Shown: positions 23,290 through 31,295 of the stretch, in pieces | Position numbering within the stretch: the first letter of the stretch is position 1 | Layout of the letters: every line of letters begins with the position of its first letter | NCBI GenBank assembly: GCA_035690065.1 | Contig: DASSKW010000023.1 | Coordinates: 1-47,755 of the forward strand | Reading direction: 5' to 3' | Source: DASSKW01 sp035690065 | GTDB taxonomy: Bacteria > Pseudomonadota > Gammaproteobacteria > Natronospirales > REEB76 | Length of the DNA: 47,755 nucleotides | Position numbers and translations under genes: made by a program | The notes under the pieces: model-generated | Told to the model about the DNA's origin: nothing | Database searches by the model: none | The model's input: only the letters and a program-made list of their open reading frames with translations

Positions 23290-24885
23290 ATGTTTGACCA
23301 GGATATCGGCCGCCGCCGCACCTTCGCCATCATCTCGCACCCGGATGCCGGCAAGACCACCTTGACCGAGAAGCTATTGCTGTTTGGCGGCGCGATCCAG
23401 TTGGCCGGGGCTGTCAAGGGTCGCAAGGCTTCGCGACATGCCACCTCGGACTGGATGGCGTTGGAGCAGCAACGTGGTATCTCGGTCACCTCCTCGGTGA
23501 TGCAGTTTCCCTACAAGGAACATATCGTCAACCTGCTCGACACGCCCGGGCACGAGGATTTCTCCGAAGACACCTATCGCACCCTGACGGCAGTGGATTC
23601 TGCATTGATGGTGATCGACTGCGCCAAGGGCGTAGAGGAGCGCACCATCAAACTGATGGACGTTTGCCGGTTGCGCGATACACCCATCATGACGTTCATC
23701 AACAAGCTGGACCGGGAAGGCCGCGATCCGATGTCGCTGCTGGATGAAGTCGAGTCGGTGCTTAATATCCGTTGCGCGCCCATCACCTGGCCGATCGGGA
23801 TGGGACGTGCATTCAAGGGCATCTATCACTTCACTGAAGATCGCATCTACAGTTACGAAGGTGAGAAGATGGGGCGCCTGGGCGAGACCCGGGTGATCGA
23901 TGGACTCATGAGTGAAGCCGCGGAAAAATTCCTTGGCGGGGACACTGAAATCTTTCGTACCGAAGTCGAACTGGTGCGCGGTGCATCGTATGCCTTCGAT
24001 ATCCAGGAATATCTCGCTGGCCGTCTCACGCCGGTATTCTTCGGCTCCGCGATCAGCAATTTCGGTGTACGCGAATTGCTGGATACCTTCGTCGAGTTTG
24101 CGCCTGCGCCGCGTCCGTGTGCTGCCGCTACTCGCGAAGTGCAGGCAGCGGAAGAAAAGCTCACCGGTTTCGTGTTCAAGATCCAGGCCAACATGGACCC
24201 GCAACACCATGACCGTATCGCATTCGTCCGGTTATGTTCTGGCCGGTACACGCCCGGGATGAAAGTCCGGCACGTGCGTATCGGCCGTGAGATCAAGATT
24301 CCCGATGCGCTCACCTTCATGGCCTCGGAGCGGGAGCGGGTCGAAACAGCGTACGCCGGCGATATCATCGGCATCCATAATCACGGCACCGTATCCATCG
24401 GTGATACCTTTACCCAGGGCGAGGAGCTTCAGTTCACGGGTATCCCAAACTTCGCGCCTGAGCTGTTCCGGCGTGTGGTACTCAAGGACCCGCTCAAGGC
24501 CAAGGCACTCAACAAGGGTTTGGACCAGTTGTGTGAAGAAGGGGCTACCCAGTTGTTCCGGCCGTTACGCAGTAACGAACTGATCCTCGGTGCAGTCGGG
24601 ATGTTGCAATTTGATGTAGTCGCGTTCCGGCTCAAGAGCGAATACGGTGTGGATTGCATCTTCGAGAGTGTACCTGTAGCAACCGCACGCTGGATCGAGT
24701 GTGACGATACGAAGAAACTCGAAGAGTTCCGTAACAAGGCGTTCGACAACCTGGCGCTGGATCATGCCGGTAGCCTGGTCTATATCGCACCTACCCGAGT
24801 AAACCTGCAACTTACTCGAGAACGCTGGCCTGACGTGCGGTTCCGCGAGACCCGGGAGCATGGGGTTGAGAAGGTCGGGGCCTGA
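23290..24885 (+). CDS. prfC: Peptide chain release factor 3
   Basis: Translational GTPase that removes RF1/RF2 from the ribosome after termination. The 531-residue protein has the G1 loop SHPDAGKTTLTEKLL, the switch I threonine in GISVTSSVMQF, G3 LLDTPGHEDFSEDT and G4 INKLDREGRDP, followed by the beta-barrel and C-terminal domains of RF3. Length is normal. Only a weak AAGG precedes the ATG. Confidence 0.97.
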   Translation: MFDQDIGRRRTFAIISHPDAGKTTLTEKLLLFGGAIQLAGAVKGRKASRHATSDWMALEQQRGISVTSSVMQFPYKEHIVNLLDTPGHEDFSEDTYRTLTAVDSALMVIDCAKGVEERTIKLMDVCRLRDTPIMTFINKLDREGRDPMSLLDEVESVLNIRCAPITWPIGMGRAFKGIYHFTEDRIYSYEGEKMGRLGETRVIDGLMSEAAEKFLGGDTEIFRTEVELVRGASYAFDIQEYLAGRLTPVFFGSAISNFGVRELLDTFVEFAPAPRPCAAATREVQAAEEKLTGFVFKIQANMDPQHHDRIAFVRLCSGRYTPGMKVRHVRIGREIKIPDALTFMASERERVETAYAGDIIGIHNHGTVSIGDTFTQGEELQFTGIPNFAPELFRRVVLKDPLKAKALNKGLDQLCEEGATQLFRPLRSNELILGAVGMLQFDVVAFRLKSEYGVDCIFESVPVATARWIECDDTKKLEEFRNKAFDNLALDHAGSLVYIAPTRVNLQLTRERWPDVRFRETREHGVEKVGA

Positions 24886-24981
24886 TTCCATCTTGTTGTC
24901 TGTCTCTGCTGATTACAGATCCATATCTTCTCCAGAATTACAGTATCATCGTTTCATTGTCAGTGTGATGGGCTATATGAA

Positions 24982-26304
24982 ATGAACAGGGCCGACGAAA
25001 AGACATCCAGCGCATCCGCATGGCAGATACGGACTCTGGCTGAGAGTGCGAGCTACCTTGAACACTCCGGCGATATATCTGGAGCCGAGGAGATATATAA
25101 AAAGATACTGGAGGTTGAGCCTGGCCACATGCCGTCATTGATTGCACTGGCAGTCGGCGCGATGGTCCGCAAGGAGGATGATCTTGCAAGGACACTGATA
25201 GACAGAGCTGCCGATGATGTGTCTGACCATGCAGCTTTGCACGCGGAACTTGGCAGAGTCTTGTACGCCAGAGGTGAAATCGGGCTTGCACTTGCCAGTA
25301 TCAGTAGAGCCACAGACATCAAACCCGATCATCTGGTTTTATGGATGTATCGGGCGCAGTTACTTGAGGCGCTTGAGCGAAGAGAGGAGGCGCTTGATAT
25401 ATATGTGAAGATAATAAAATCAGGTCAATCCAGGATATCTGCATCCAGCGATGTACAGGAATCGGCCGAATTATCTGCACTTACCGAACATGCACTTGCC
25501 ACGTTCGGGCGGCTCAAACAGGCTTATCTGACTGACGCATTGACAGATGACATATCGGAGCATGGAGCAACGGCATTGCGCCGGGTGCTTGCTTCTGCAG
25601 CGCGTTTTGCCGGCGAGACCTCGAAGTTCGAAGATCCTTTGCAGCGCCCTGAATGGCTGTATATGCCGGGCCTCAAGCCACAACCGTTTTTTGATACCCT
25701 GGAATTTGGGTGGGTCTCAAAATTTCAGTCCCATGCAAGCGAGATCAAGGATGAATTGTTACGGCTCCTGAGTGACAAGGTTGAGCTCGAGCCGTACGTG
25801 AAGATAGATCGTAACCTTGACGCCATGCAATGGGCGACTCTGAATCATTCGGATGCCTGGAGTTCATTTCATCTTTACAAGGGTGGGCAGAAAATCAATG
25901 AGAATTGCAATCGTTGTCCATTGACTCTGGAAGCGCTGAGAGATGTTCCGCTTGTAGAGATCGATGATCATGCGCCGGAAGTGTTTTTCTCAATCTTGCG
26001 CCCAGGCGCTTACATCCCTCCGCACTACGGTCTGGGCAACCACAAACTGGCTGTACACCTTCCATTGTTGGTGCCTGATGCATGTGCCATTCGGGTCGGC
26101 AGTGAAACCCGCGGCTGGACTGAAGGGGAATGCCTGATTTTCGATGACAGTTTCGAGCATGAAGCCTGGAATCGGAGCGATCACATACGCGTGGTATTGA
26201 TAATGGAAATCTGGAACCCTGACGTCACTGCTGTCGAGCAGGCGGCGCTCAGAAAGACGATAGCTGCATTGGCCGAATTCAACCGAAAGATATCCGACAG
26301 ATGA
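24982..26304 (+). CDS. TPR protein fused to aspartyl/asparaginyl beta-hydroxylase domain
   Basis: A 440-residue two-part protein. The N-terminal half has TPR-like helical repeats (residues about 20-180; SGDISGAEEIYKKILEVEPG). The C-terminal half is an Asp_Arg_Hydrox (PF05118-like) 2-oxoglutarate/Fe(II) domain, in which His348 (IPPHYG) and His393 (FEHEAWN) are the expected metal ligands and RVGSETRGW the cosubstrate region. Members hydroxylate Asp/Asn or modify lipids, and the substrate here is unknown. No signal peptide or membrane helix is present, so it is likely cytoplasmic. It lies 96 bp after prfC. Confidence 0.88.
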   Translation: MNRADEKTSSASAWQIRTLAESASYLEHSGDISGAEEIYKKILEVEPGHMPSLIALAVGAMVRKEDDLARTLIDRAADDVSDHAALHAELGRVLYARGEIGLALASISRATDIKPDHLVLWMYRAQLLEALERREEALDIYVKIIKSGQSRISASSDVQESAELSALTEHALATFGRLKQAYLTDALTDDISEHGATALRRVLASAARFAGETSKFEDPLQRPEWLYMPGLKPQPFFDTLEFGWVSKFQSHASEIKDELLRLLSDKVELEPYVKIDRNLDAMQWATLNHSDAWSSFHLYKGGQKINENCNRCPLTLEALRDVPLVEIDDHAPEVFFSILRPGAYIPPHYGLGNHKLAVHLPLLVPDACAIRVGSETRGWTEGECLIFDDSFEHEAWNRSDHIRVVLIMEIWNPDVTAVEQAALRKTIAALAEFNRKISDR

Positions 26305-26498
26305 GCTGGATTATCCAACAGTGTTTTCGGCAGGGCTATTCGGGGCAGGACTACTGATCCACCCTGGTTCAGGCACGTTGGCTGAGGGTCAACGAAGCCC
26401 TGGTTTGTTGCATGTTCGGGTCTGTTCTGTATCAGTTTGGATGGTTGATCTTGAGACTTCCTGATACGCTACAGGCGGCTATTAGCCGGGAGTCTGAA

Positions 26499-27764
26499 AT
26501 GTCTTCGACGCTGACCCGCAAGGTCGTGGGCTGGGCCTCATATTACTGGGGCAATCACGCTTTCACGACTTCCATCATGACGGTGTTCTTCCCGATCTTT
26601 TTCAAGGACTACTGGAGCCATGGCGCGGACGTCACGCTCAGTACCTTCCGGCTCGGTATCGCCAATTCCATCGCCAGCCTGGTAGTGGCTTTGTCGGCTC
26701 CGGTCCTTGGGGCGATCGCGGATCGTGGTGGCCACAAGAAGCGCTTCCTGATGTTTTCCGCATTCATGGGTGCGGTGTCGGTGCTGGCCCTGCATTTCGT
26801 CAGCAAGGGAGCATGGGAGTGGGCGGTGGTATTTTATGTCATCGCATCCATCGGTTATTTCTGGGGCAACGTGTTTGGCGATTCCATGCTGGTAAGCGTA
26901 GCTGCACCGGGCAAGCTGGATCGCACTTCAGCCATCGGCTATTTTGCCGGTTATCTGGGTGGCGGTCTGTTTCTGGTGTTGGGCGTCGCAATGAGTCTGA
27001 AGCCGCAATGGTTCGGGGTCGAGGATGCAGCCACGGCAGTGCGCTGGATCCTGGTATTCACGGCGATCTGGTGGGCGGTATTTTCGCTGCCGCTGCTATT
27101 GCTGGTACCGGAACCGCCCACGACAGGAACCAGCACTGGTTTCGGGACAGCGGTCCGTGAAGGTTTCGGGCAGATCGCCGCGACTTTTCGCCACGTACGC
27201 GCATATCGGCCCGTGTTCATGTTCCTGGTCGCCTATTGGGTGTATATCGACGGCGTCAATACCATCATCCAGATGGCGGTGGACTACGGCAAGGCGATTG
27301 GTTTCAGCACCAGTGACCTGATCCTCGCTGTGTTGCTGGTTCAGTTCATCGGCGTGCCGGCGGCACTGGTGTTCGGTCGTATCGGTGAGCGGATCGGGCC
27401 GAAACGCGGGATCTTCATCGGTTTGGCAGTCTATGTCCTGGTCTCAGTATTCGCCGCTTTCATGCGCCATTCACTGGAATTCTTCATCCTGGCGGGCCTG
27501 ATCGGCCTTGTACAAGGCGGGGTCCAATTACTGAGCCGTTCGTATTATGCGCGGCTGGTGCCGCCGGACCGGGCAGGCGAGTTCTTCGGTTTTTACAATA
27601 TGCTGGGCGAGTTTGCCGCTATCATCGGGCCTTTCCTGATCGGGCTGGTGAGCTATGCGACCGGCAGCCCCAGACTTTCCATCCTCTCGGTGATTGTGCT
27701 GTTTGCAGTGGGAGCCGTCCTGCTGGCCAGGGTCGAGGTACCGGCGCAGCAGAATCCGGTTTAA
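26499..27764 (+). CDS. MFS transporter, UMF1 (Atg22-like) family
   Basis: A 421-residue inner-membrane protein with 12 hydrophobic helices. The opening (VVGWASYYWGNHAFTTSIMT), the loop DRGGHKKRF and the mid-protein YWVYIDGVNTIIQMAVDYGK are typical of the UMF1 family, related to vacuolar effluxer Atg22. The substrate is unknown. ATG 26499 has GGGAG ahead of it and was preferred to the open extension to 26412. The 194-bp gap before it shows no further gene or clear promoter. Confidence 0.92.
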   Translation: MSSTLTRKVVGWASYYWGNHAFTTSIMTVFFPIFFKDYWSHGADVTLSTFRLGIANSIASLVVALSAPVLGAIADRGGHKKRFLMFSAFMGAVSVLALHFVSKGAWEWAVVFYVIASIGYFWGNVFGDSMLVSVAAPGKLDRTSAIGYFAGYLGGGLFLVLGVAMSLKPQWFGVEDAATAVRWILVFTAIWWAVFSLPLLLLVPEPPTTGTSTGFGTAVREGFGQIAATFRHVRAYRPVFMFLVAYWVYIDGVNTIIQMAVDYGKAIGFSTSDLILAVLLVQFIGVPAALVFGRIGERIGPKRGIFIGLAVYVLVSVFAAFMRHSLEFFILAGLIGLVQGGVQLLSRSYYARLVPPDRAGEFFGFYNMLGEFAAIIGPFLIGLVSYATGSPRLSILSVIVLFAVGAVLLARVEVPAQQNPV

Positions 27765-27859
27765 TTGAAAGCTACGTGTCCCTATTCGAGGCTGACCGTG
27801 GCAAAATCAGCCACTGGGCCGCAGGCATTCCGCCGGCGCCCGTTGACTGGAGGGCCATT

Positions 27860-28642
27860 ATGAAGCGCTTGTGTCTGAGTCTGATTCCGACCCTGCTTAC
27901 CGTACTGCTGGCGGCCTGCAGTTCGTCCAAGCCCACCTTTGCACTGATCGGCGTACCGGAGCGGTTTTCCTACACGGACAGCGCCAACCTGCTGGTTGAT
28001 AATGGCAACTGCAGCTATGTGATCTATCGCGGCAACAGCGTCACGCCGCCGGAAGTAGTCAAGCCTTGCACACTGCTCAAGGATGACAAGGATGCATTAG
28101 GCGACCCGCATTCGGTGGTCGAAGTTCAATTCGATACCGCCAAGGGGCCGCAGACCTTGTCGCTGCATGCCACCGGCAAGAGTAACGAGACCGCCAAGGC
28201 GGTACCGGATATCGGCATCTACCTGCCGAAAGACTGGGCGCAAGCTGATCCGGCTCCGAAACTGGTATTGAAAAGTACGGCTGCCGGCAATTTGTACAGC
28301 AACCTGACCATCCATGTCGGTGGTGTGCGGTGTTCGCTCGAGATTACTGCAGTCGCCAACGGCAACGCTGCCAGTAACATGCCGTGTGGCCTGGCCTACT
28401 GGAGTGACAGTTCGATTTCAGTGGTGATACCGGGCGCGCTGGTCTCGACTCAGTATGCGAGTCAGGGTTGGCCGATCAGTTTTGCGAAAGATCCGGCATC
28501 CGGCAACTGGAATCTGGTAAAAGTGCCACAAGGCTTTCCGGCCAGTTACAGTGTTGCTCCGGATGCCAGCTATGCCTTTGCTGCGGGCACCACCTCGGCA
28601 CCAGCCAGCGCGCCGGCAGCCAGTACTACCAGCGGAAAATGA
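27860..28642 (+). CDS. Uncharacterised lipoprotein
   Basis: A 260-residue lipoprotein of unknown function. It has a signal peptide ending in lipobox LLAAC (cysteine 20), a beta-rich body (FALIGVPERFSYTDSANLLV) with four cysteines that could form two disulfides, and an Ala/Ser/Thr/Pro tail. GGAGG sits 7 bases before ATG 27860, which decides the start; the frame is open up to 27776. A terminator follows at 28680. No family was recognised. Confidence 0.78.
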   Translation: MKRLCLSLIPTLLTVLLAACSSSKPTFALIGVPERFSYTDSANLLVDNGNCSYVIYRGNSVTPPEVVKPCTLLKDDKDALGDPHSVVEVQFDTAKGPQTLSLHATGKSNETAKAVPDIGIYLPKDWAQADPAPKLVLKSTAAGNLYSNLTIHVGGVRCSLEITAVANGNAASNMPCGLAYWSDSSISVVIPGALVSTQYASQGWPISFAKDPASGNWNLVKVPQGFPASYSVAPDASYAFAAGTTSAPASAPAASTTSGK

Positions 28643-28679
28643 TTGCTTACCGATAAATTTTCAGAAACCCGAGATTGAA

Positions 28680-28707
28680 GAACCCGGCCTTGTGCCGGGT
28701 TCTTTTT
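28680..28707 (+). terminator. Rho-independent terminator
   Basis: A perfect 9-bp stem, gaacccggc and gccgggttc, with loop cttgt (28680-28702) is followed by a run of five T. It closes the lipoprotein transcript and lies in the gap with the convergent peroxiredoxin gene. Confidence 0.85.
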
Positions 28708-28733
28708 ACGGTATCTGCACACCACGCCGAGAT

Positions 28734-29276
28734 CTATTTTTTACTCTTTGCCTGCCAATCGCGCAATGCCGTCAGGGTATTAGCGACATGCTGATCGGGG
28801 CTGAGGTTGGTATAGGTGTAGAGGATAGTGCCATCCGGCGCAATCACGTATGAAGTCCGGTTCGCGTACTTGTCGTGCTTTGGCAGTACAGCATCATAAG
28901 ACTTCATGATCTTCTGGTCGGTATCGGCGGCGACTGCAAATTTGCTGCGACACTCGCTGACCGAGAATTTTTTCAGGGTGTCGATATTGTCATGCGAGAC
29001 ACCGATCACAGTGGCGCCGAGAGCATGATATTTGTCCATCGCAGCAGCGAAATCATGCGCCTCTATGGTGCAACCCTTGGTGAAGGCGGCCGGATAGAAA
29101 TACAACACTACCGGACCTTTCTTCAGAGCATCTGCCAGCGAGAACTCGAAGACCTTGCCTCCCAGCGAAGCTTCGGTATTGAACAGCGGGGCTTTGGCTC
29201 CGACCTTGAGGCTGGCAAATCCCGGCAGGGCACACAATGTGCCCAGCAGTAATACAACAAGTGACAAGCGTTTCAT
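28734..29276 (-). CDS. Exported peroxiredoxin (AhpC/TSA, BCP-like)
   Basis: Thiol peroxidase of 180 residues with a signal peptide (LSLVVLLLGTLCALPGFA), so it acts in the periplasm. The active site YPAAFTKGCTIEAHDF gives catalytic Thr66 and peroxidatic Cys69. The BCP resolving cysteine five residues later is replaced by His74. Cys109 (VSECRSKF) is the only other mature cysteine and could resolve, or the enzyme is of the one-Cys type. The reductant is unknown. It opens a minus-strand run with the YceI and cytochrome b561 genes upstream, though 40 bp apart. Confidence 0.92.
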   Translation of the reverse strand: MKRLSLVVLLLGTLCALPGFASLKVGAKAPLFNTEASLGGKVFEFSLADALKKGPVVLYFYPAAFTKGCTIEAHDFAAAMDKYHALGATVIGVSHDNIDTLKKFSVSECRSKFAVAADTDQKIMKSYDAVLPKHDKYANRTSYVIAPDGTILYTYTNLSPDQHVANTLTALRDWQAKSKK

Positions 29277-29316
29277 GATGGAACTCCTGGGTGATTATTG
29301 TCTGGTCTGGGAATGG

Positions 29317-29892
29317 TCAGTGTGATTGCACGGGTTTGAGCATGACCGAGAACGAGATCCTGACCTGATTGCCGACCCAACGGGTGTCGGCCCATTGGCC
29401 CTGGCCGATATGATAGTCCAGTCGCTGGATATCCAACTCTCCGACAAGCCGGGCGCTGCCGTCTGCAGCGGGTTGCAAAGTGAATGGGACCGTGATGCTG
29501 CGGGTGACATCACGCAGGGTCAACCTGCCTTGTACCTGATAACGGCCTTGACCCAGGGCGCTGATCGAATCGCTCTTGAATGTCGCTTGCGGCCAGCGCG
29601 CTACATCGAAGAAATCCGCGCCGCGTAACGCTTCATCCAGCTCCGGTAATTGGGTATCGACCGAGGCCATCCGTATCTGTACCTGGATGCCTTCAGTGGA
29701 GCTATTGACGGCACCTATGCATATCTGACCGCTGTAATCGCTGAAAGTGCCTTGCAAAGGAGCGCCGGCCTGGCTGATGTCGAAGCTGATCTTGCTCGCC
29801 TGTGGAACCGGCGCCCAGCAGGTGGCAGCGACGTTGCCACTGACCAGTATTCCAAACAGCGCCAGCAATATGGCCGGCATCTTTTTCATCAT
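29317..29892 (-). CDS. YceI family periplasmic protein
   Basis: A 191-residue lipocalin-like protein with a signal peptide (ILLALFGILVSGNVAA). The YceI beta-barrel pattern includes KISFDISQAGAPLQGTFSDY, FDVARWPQATFKSDSI and LTLRDVTRSITVPF. The family binds polyisoprenoid chains or quinone-like lipids. Its ATG overlaps the cytochrome b561 stop as ATGA; b561-YceI pairs are very common, suggesting joint quinone or redox work at the inner membrane. Confidence 0.93.
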   Translation of the reverse strand: MMKKMPAILLALFGILVSGNVAATCWAPVPQASKISFDISQAGAPLQGTFSDYSGQICIGAVNSSTEGIQVQIRMASVDTQLPELDEALRGADFFDVARWPQATFKSDSISALGQGRYQVQGRLTLRDVTRSITVPFTLQPAADGSARLVGELDIQRLDYHIGQGQWADTRWVGNQVRISFSVMLKPVQSH

Positions 29893-30485
29893 GTGTTCCC
29901 CTTGTTCTGGTCAGGATGAATGAAGGGCAGCATGCGCATCAATACATTATCCCTGAGGACAAAGTGATGCCAAAAGGCGGCACAGATGTGCCCGATGACC
30001 AGGGCAAATAACAACCAGGCCATGCTCTGGTGGGTGAGCAACAGCCAATGCGCCAGTTGACGATTTGGAGTCACCAGGTTCGGTAACGTCACCAGACCGA
30101 ACCAACTGACAGTCAGATTGGATGCCGAGGACAGTAACCAGCCTACCGGCGGCATCAGCAACAGCAGGGCATACAATAAACCATGAGAAACATGAGCTGC
30201 CATCGCAGGTAATGGGCGGGTCCCCGCAGGCAACGGTGGGGGCGGTGAATAGAATCGCCAGGCCAGGCGCAGGAGTACAAGAAAGAAGATGGTGATGCCG
30301 ATGGATTTGTGACGCGCCAGCAGCATCAATCTTTCGAGGCTGATGGGCAGGCCATGTGCCTTGATGCCGAGCAAGAACTGTAACAGCACCAGGATCGTGA
30401 TAAGCCAATGGAATGTCTGGGCCACGATTCCGTAGTGCACGGAAGTATTACGCATCGGGAACGACGTTTTAATTGTACGATCCAT
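29889..30485 (-). CDS. Cytochrome b561
   Basis: A 198-residue inner-membrane dihaem cytochrome b with four helices. Histidine ligands sit at the expected places: HYGIVAQTFHW in helix 1, LARHKSIGI in helix 2, AAHVSHGLLYA, and HWLLLTHQSMAW in the later helices. It probably passes electrons between quinol and a periplasmic acceptor, perhaps the superoxide-quinone reaction shown for E. coli CybB. ATG 30485 has GGAGA upstream; ATG 30455 is an alternative. Divergent from a second YceI-like gene 54 bp away. Confidence 0.92.
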   Translation of the reverse strand: MDRTIKTSFPMRNTSVHYGIVAQTFHWLITILVLLQFLLGIKAHGLPISLERLMLLARHKSIGITIFFLVLLRLAWRFYSPPPPLPAGTRPLPAMAAHVSHGLLYALLLLMPPVGWLLSSASNLTVSWFGLVTLPNLVTPNRQLAHWLLLTHQSMAWLLFALVIGHICAAFWHHFVLRDNVLMRMLPFIHPDQNKGNT

Positions 30486-30539
30486 CAGGGCTGTTCTCCA
30501 GCGTTGCGTCCGGCACGGTCATCGGTCAGGATACGCTAC

Positions 30540-31262
30540 ATGAAATCCATGAAATTTTCCGTATCTACGCAGCAGAGGCTGCCCGGTCTTGCGCTGACCC
30601 TCGTGTCACTGCTGATCGCGGGCTGTGCCGGCATGGTGGCCAAGTCCCCCGCGGCATTGCCCGCACTTACGCCACTGGTTACCGCTGGCGCAGAGCATTA
30701 TACGATTCATTCTGCGGATTCCGAGATACGGTTCCTTGTATATCGGGCCGGTCCGTTGGCGGCCTTTGGTCACAACCATGTCATCCATGCCGCGACAATC
30801 CACGGGAATATATACCTGAATCCTGATTTCGCGCTTTCGGGATTCGCCTTCACGCTTCCAGTCAATGATTTTCGCGTGGATGAACCGGCGCAACGCGCTG
30901 CGGAGGGTCCGGACTTTGCCAGCCAGCCTTCCGATGCGGCCATCTCTGGTACCCGCCACAATATGCTCGGCGCTTTGCTGCTCGATGCTGTCCGCTATCC
31001 CGAGATTACGGTGCGTTCAGTGCGCGTCACCGGCTCGCAAACCAGTCCGATAGTGACAGCGCGTATCACCTTGCATGGAGTGCAACATGATCTGGAAGTG
31101 CCTGTCGCAGTCTCCGGGACAGGCCCGAGATTGATCGTCAGTGGCAAGTTTCAAATCAAGCAAAGCGATTTCGGTATCACGCCATTCAGTATCCTGGGCG
31201 GCGGATTGCAAGTCGCGGACGTTGTCAAAGTCGATTTTCGCATCATGGCCGTGAGGGATTGA
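30540..31262 (+). CDS. YceI-like lipoprotein
   Basis: A 240-residue protein with lipobox LLIAGC and then a YceI-type barrel (YTIHSADSEIRFLVYRAG; GTRHNMLGALLLDAVRYPEI; ITLHGVQHDLEVPVAV; KFQIKQSDFGITPFSILGGG). The family match is weaker than for the gene at 29317, but the order of strands is the same. As a lipoprotein it would be anchored while the other YceI is free in the periplasm. It is divergent from the b561-YceI operon, so the two may be co-regulated from the 54-bp gap. Confidence 0.82.
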   Translation: MKSMKFSVSTQQRLPGLALTLVSLLIAGCAGMVAKSPAALPALTPLVTAGAEHYTIHSADSEIRFLVYRAGPLAAFGHNHVIHAATIHGNIYLNPDFALSGFAFTLPVNDFRVDEPAQRAAEGPDFASQPSDAAISGTRHNMLGALLLDAVRYPEITVRSVRVTGSQTSPIVTARITLHGVQHDLEVPVAVSGTGPRLIVSGKFQIKQSDFGITPFSILGGGLQVADVVKVDFRIMAVRD

Positions 31263-31295
31263 AGTCGGCTCCGGCATACGCCAGAGAGGGTTTCC

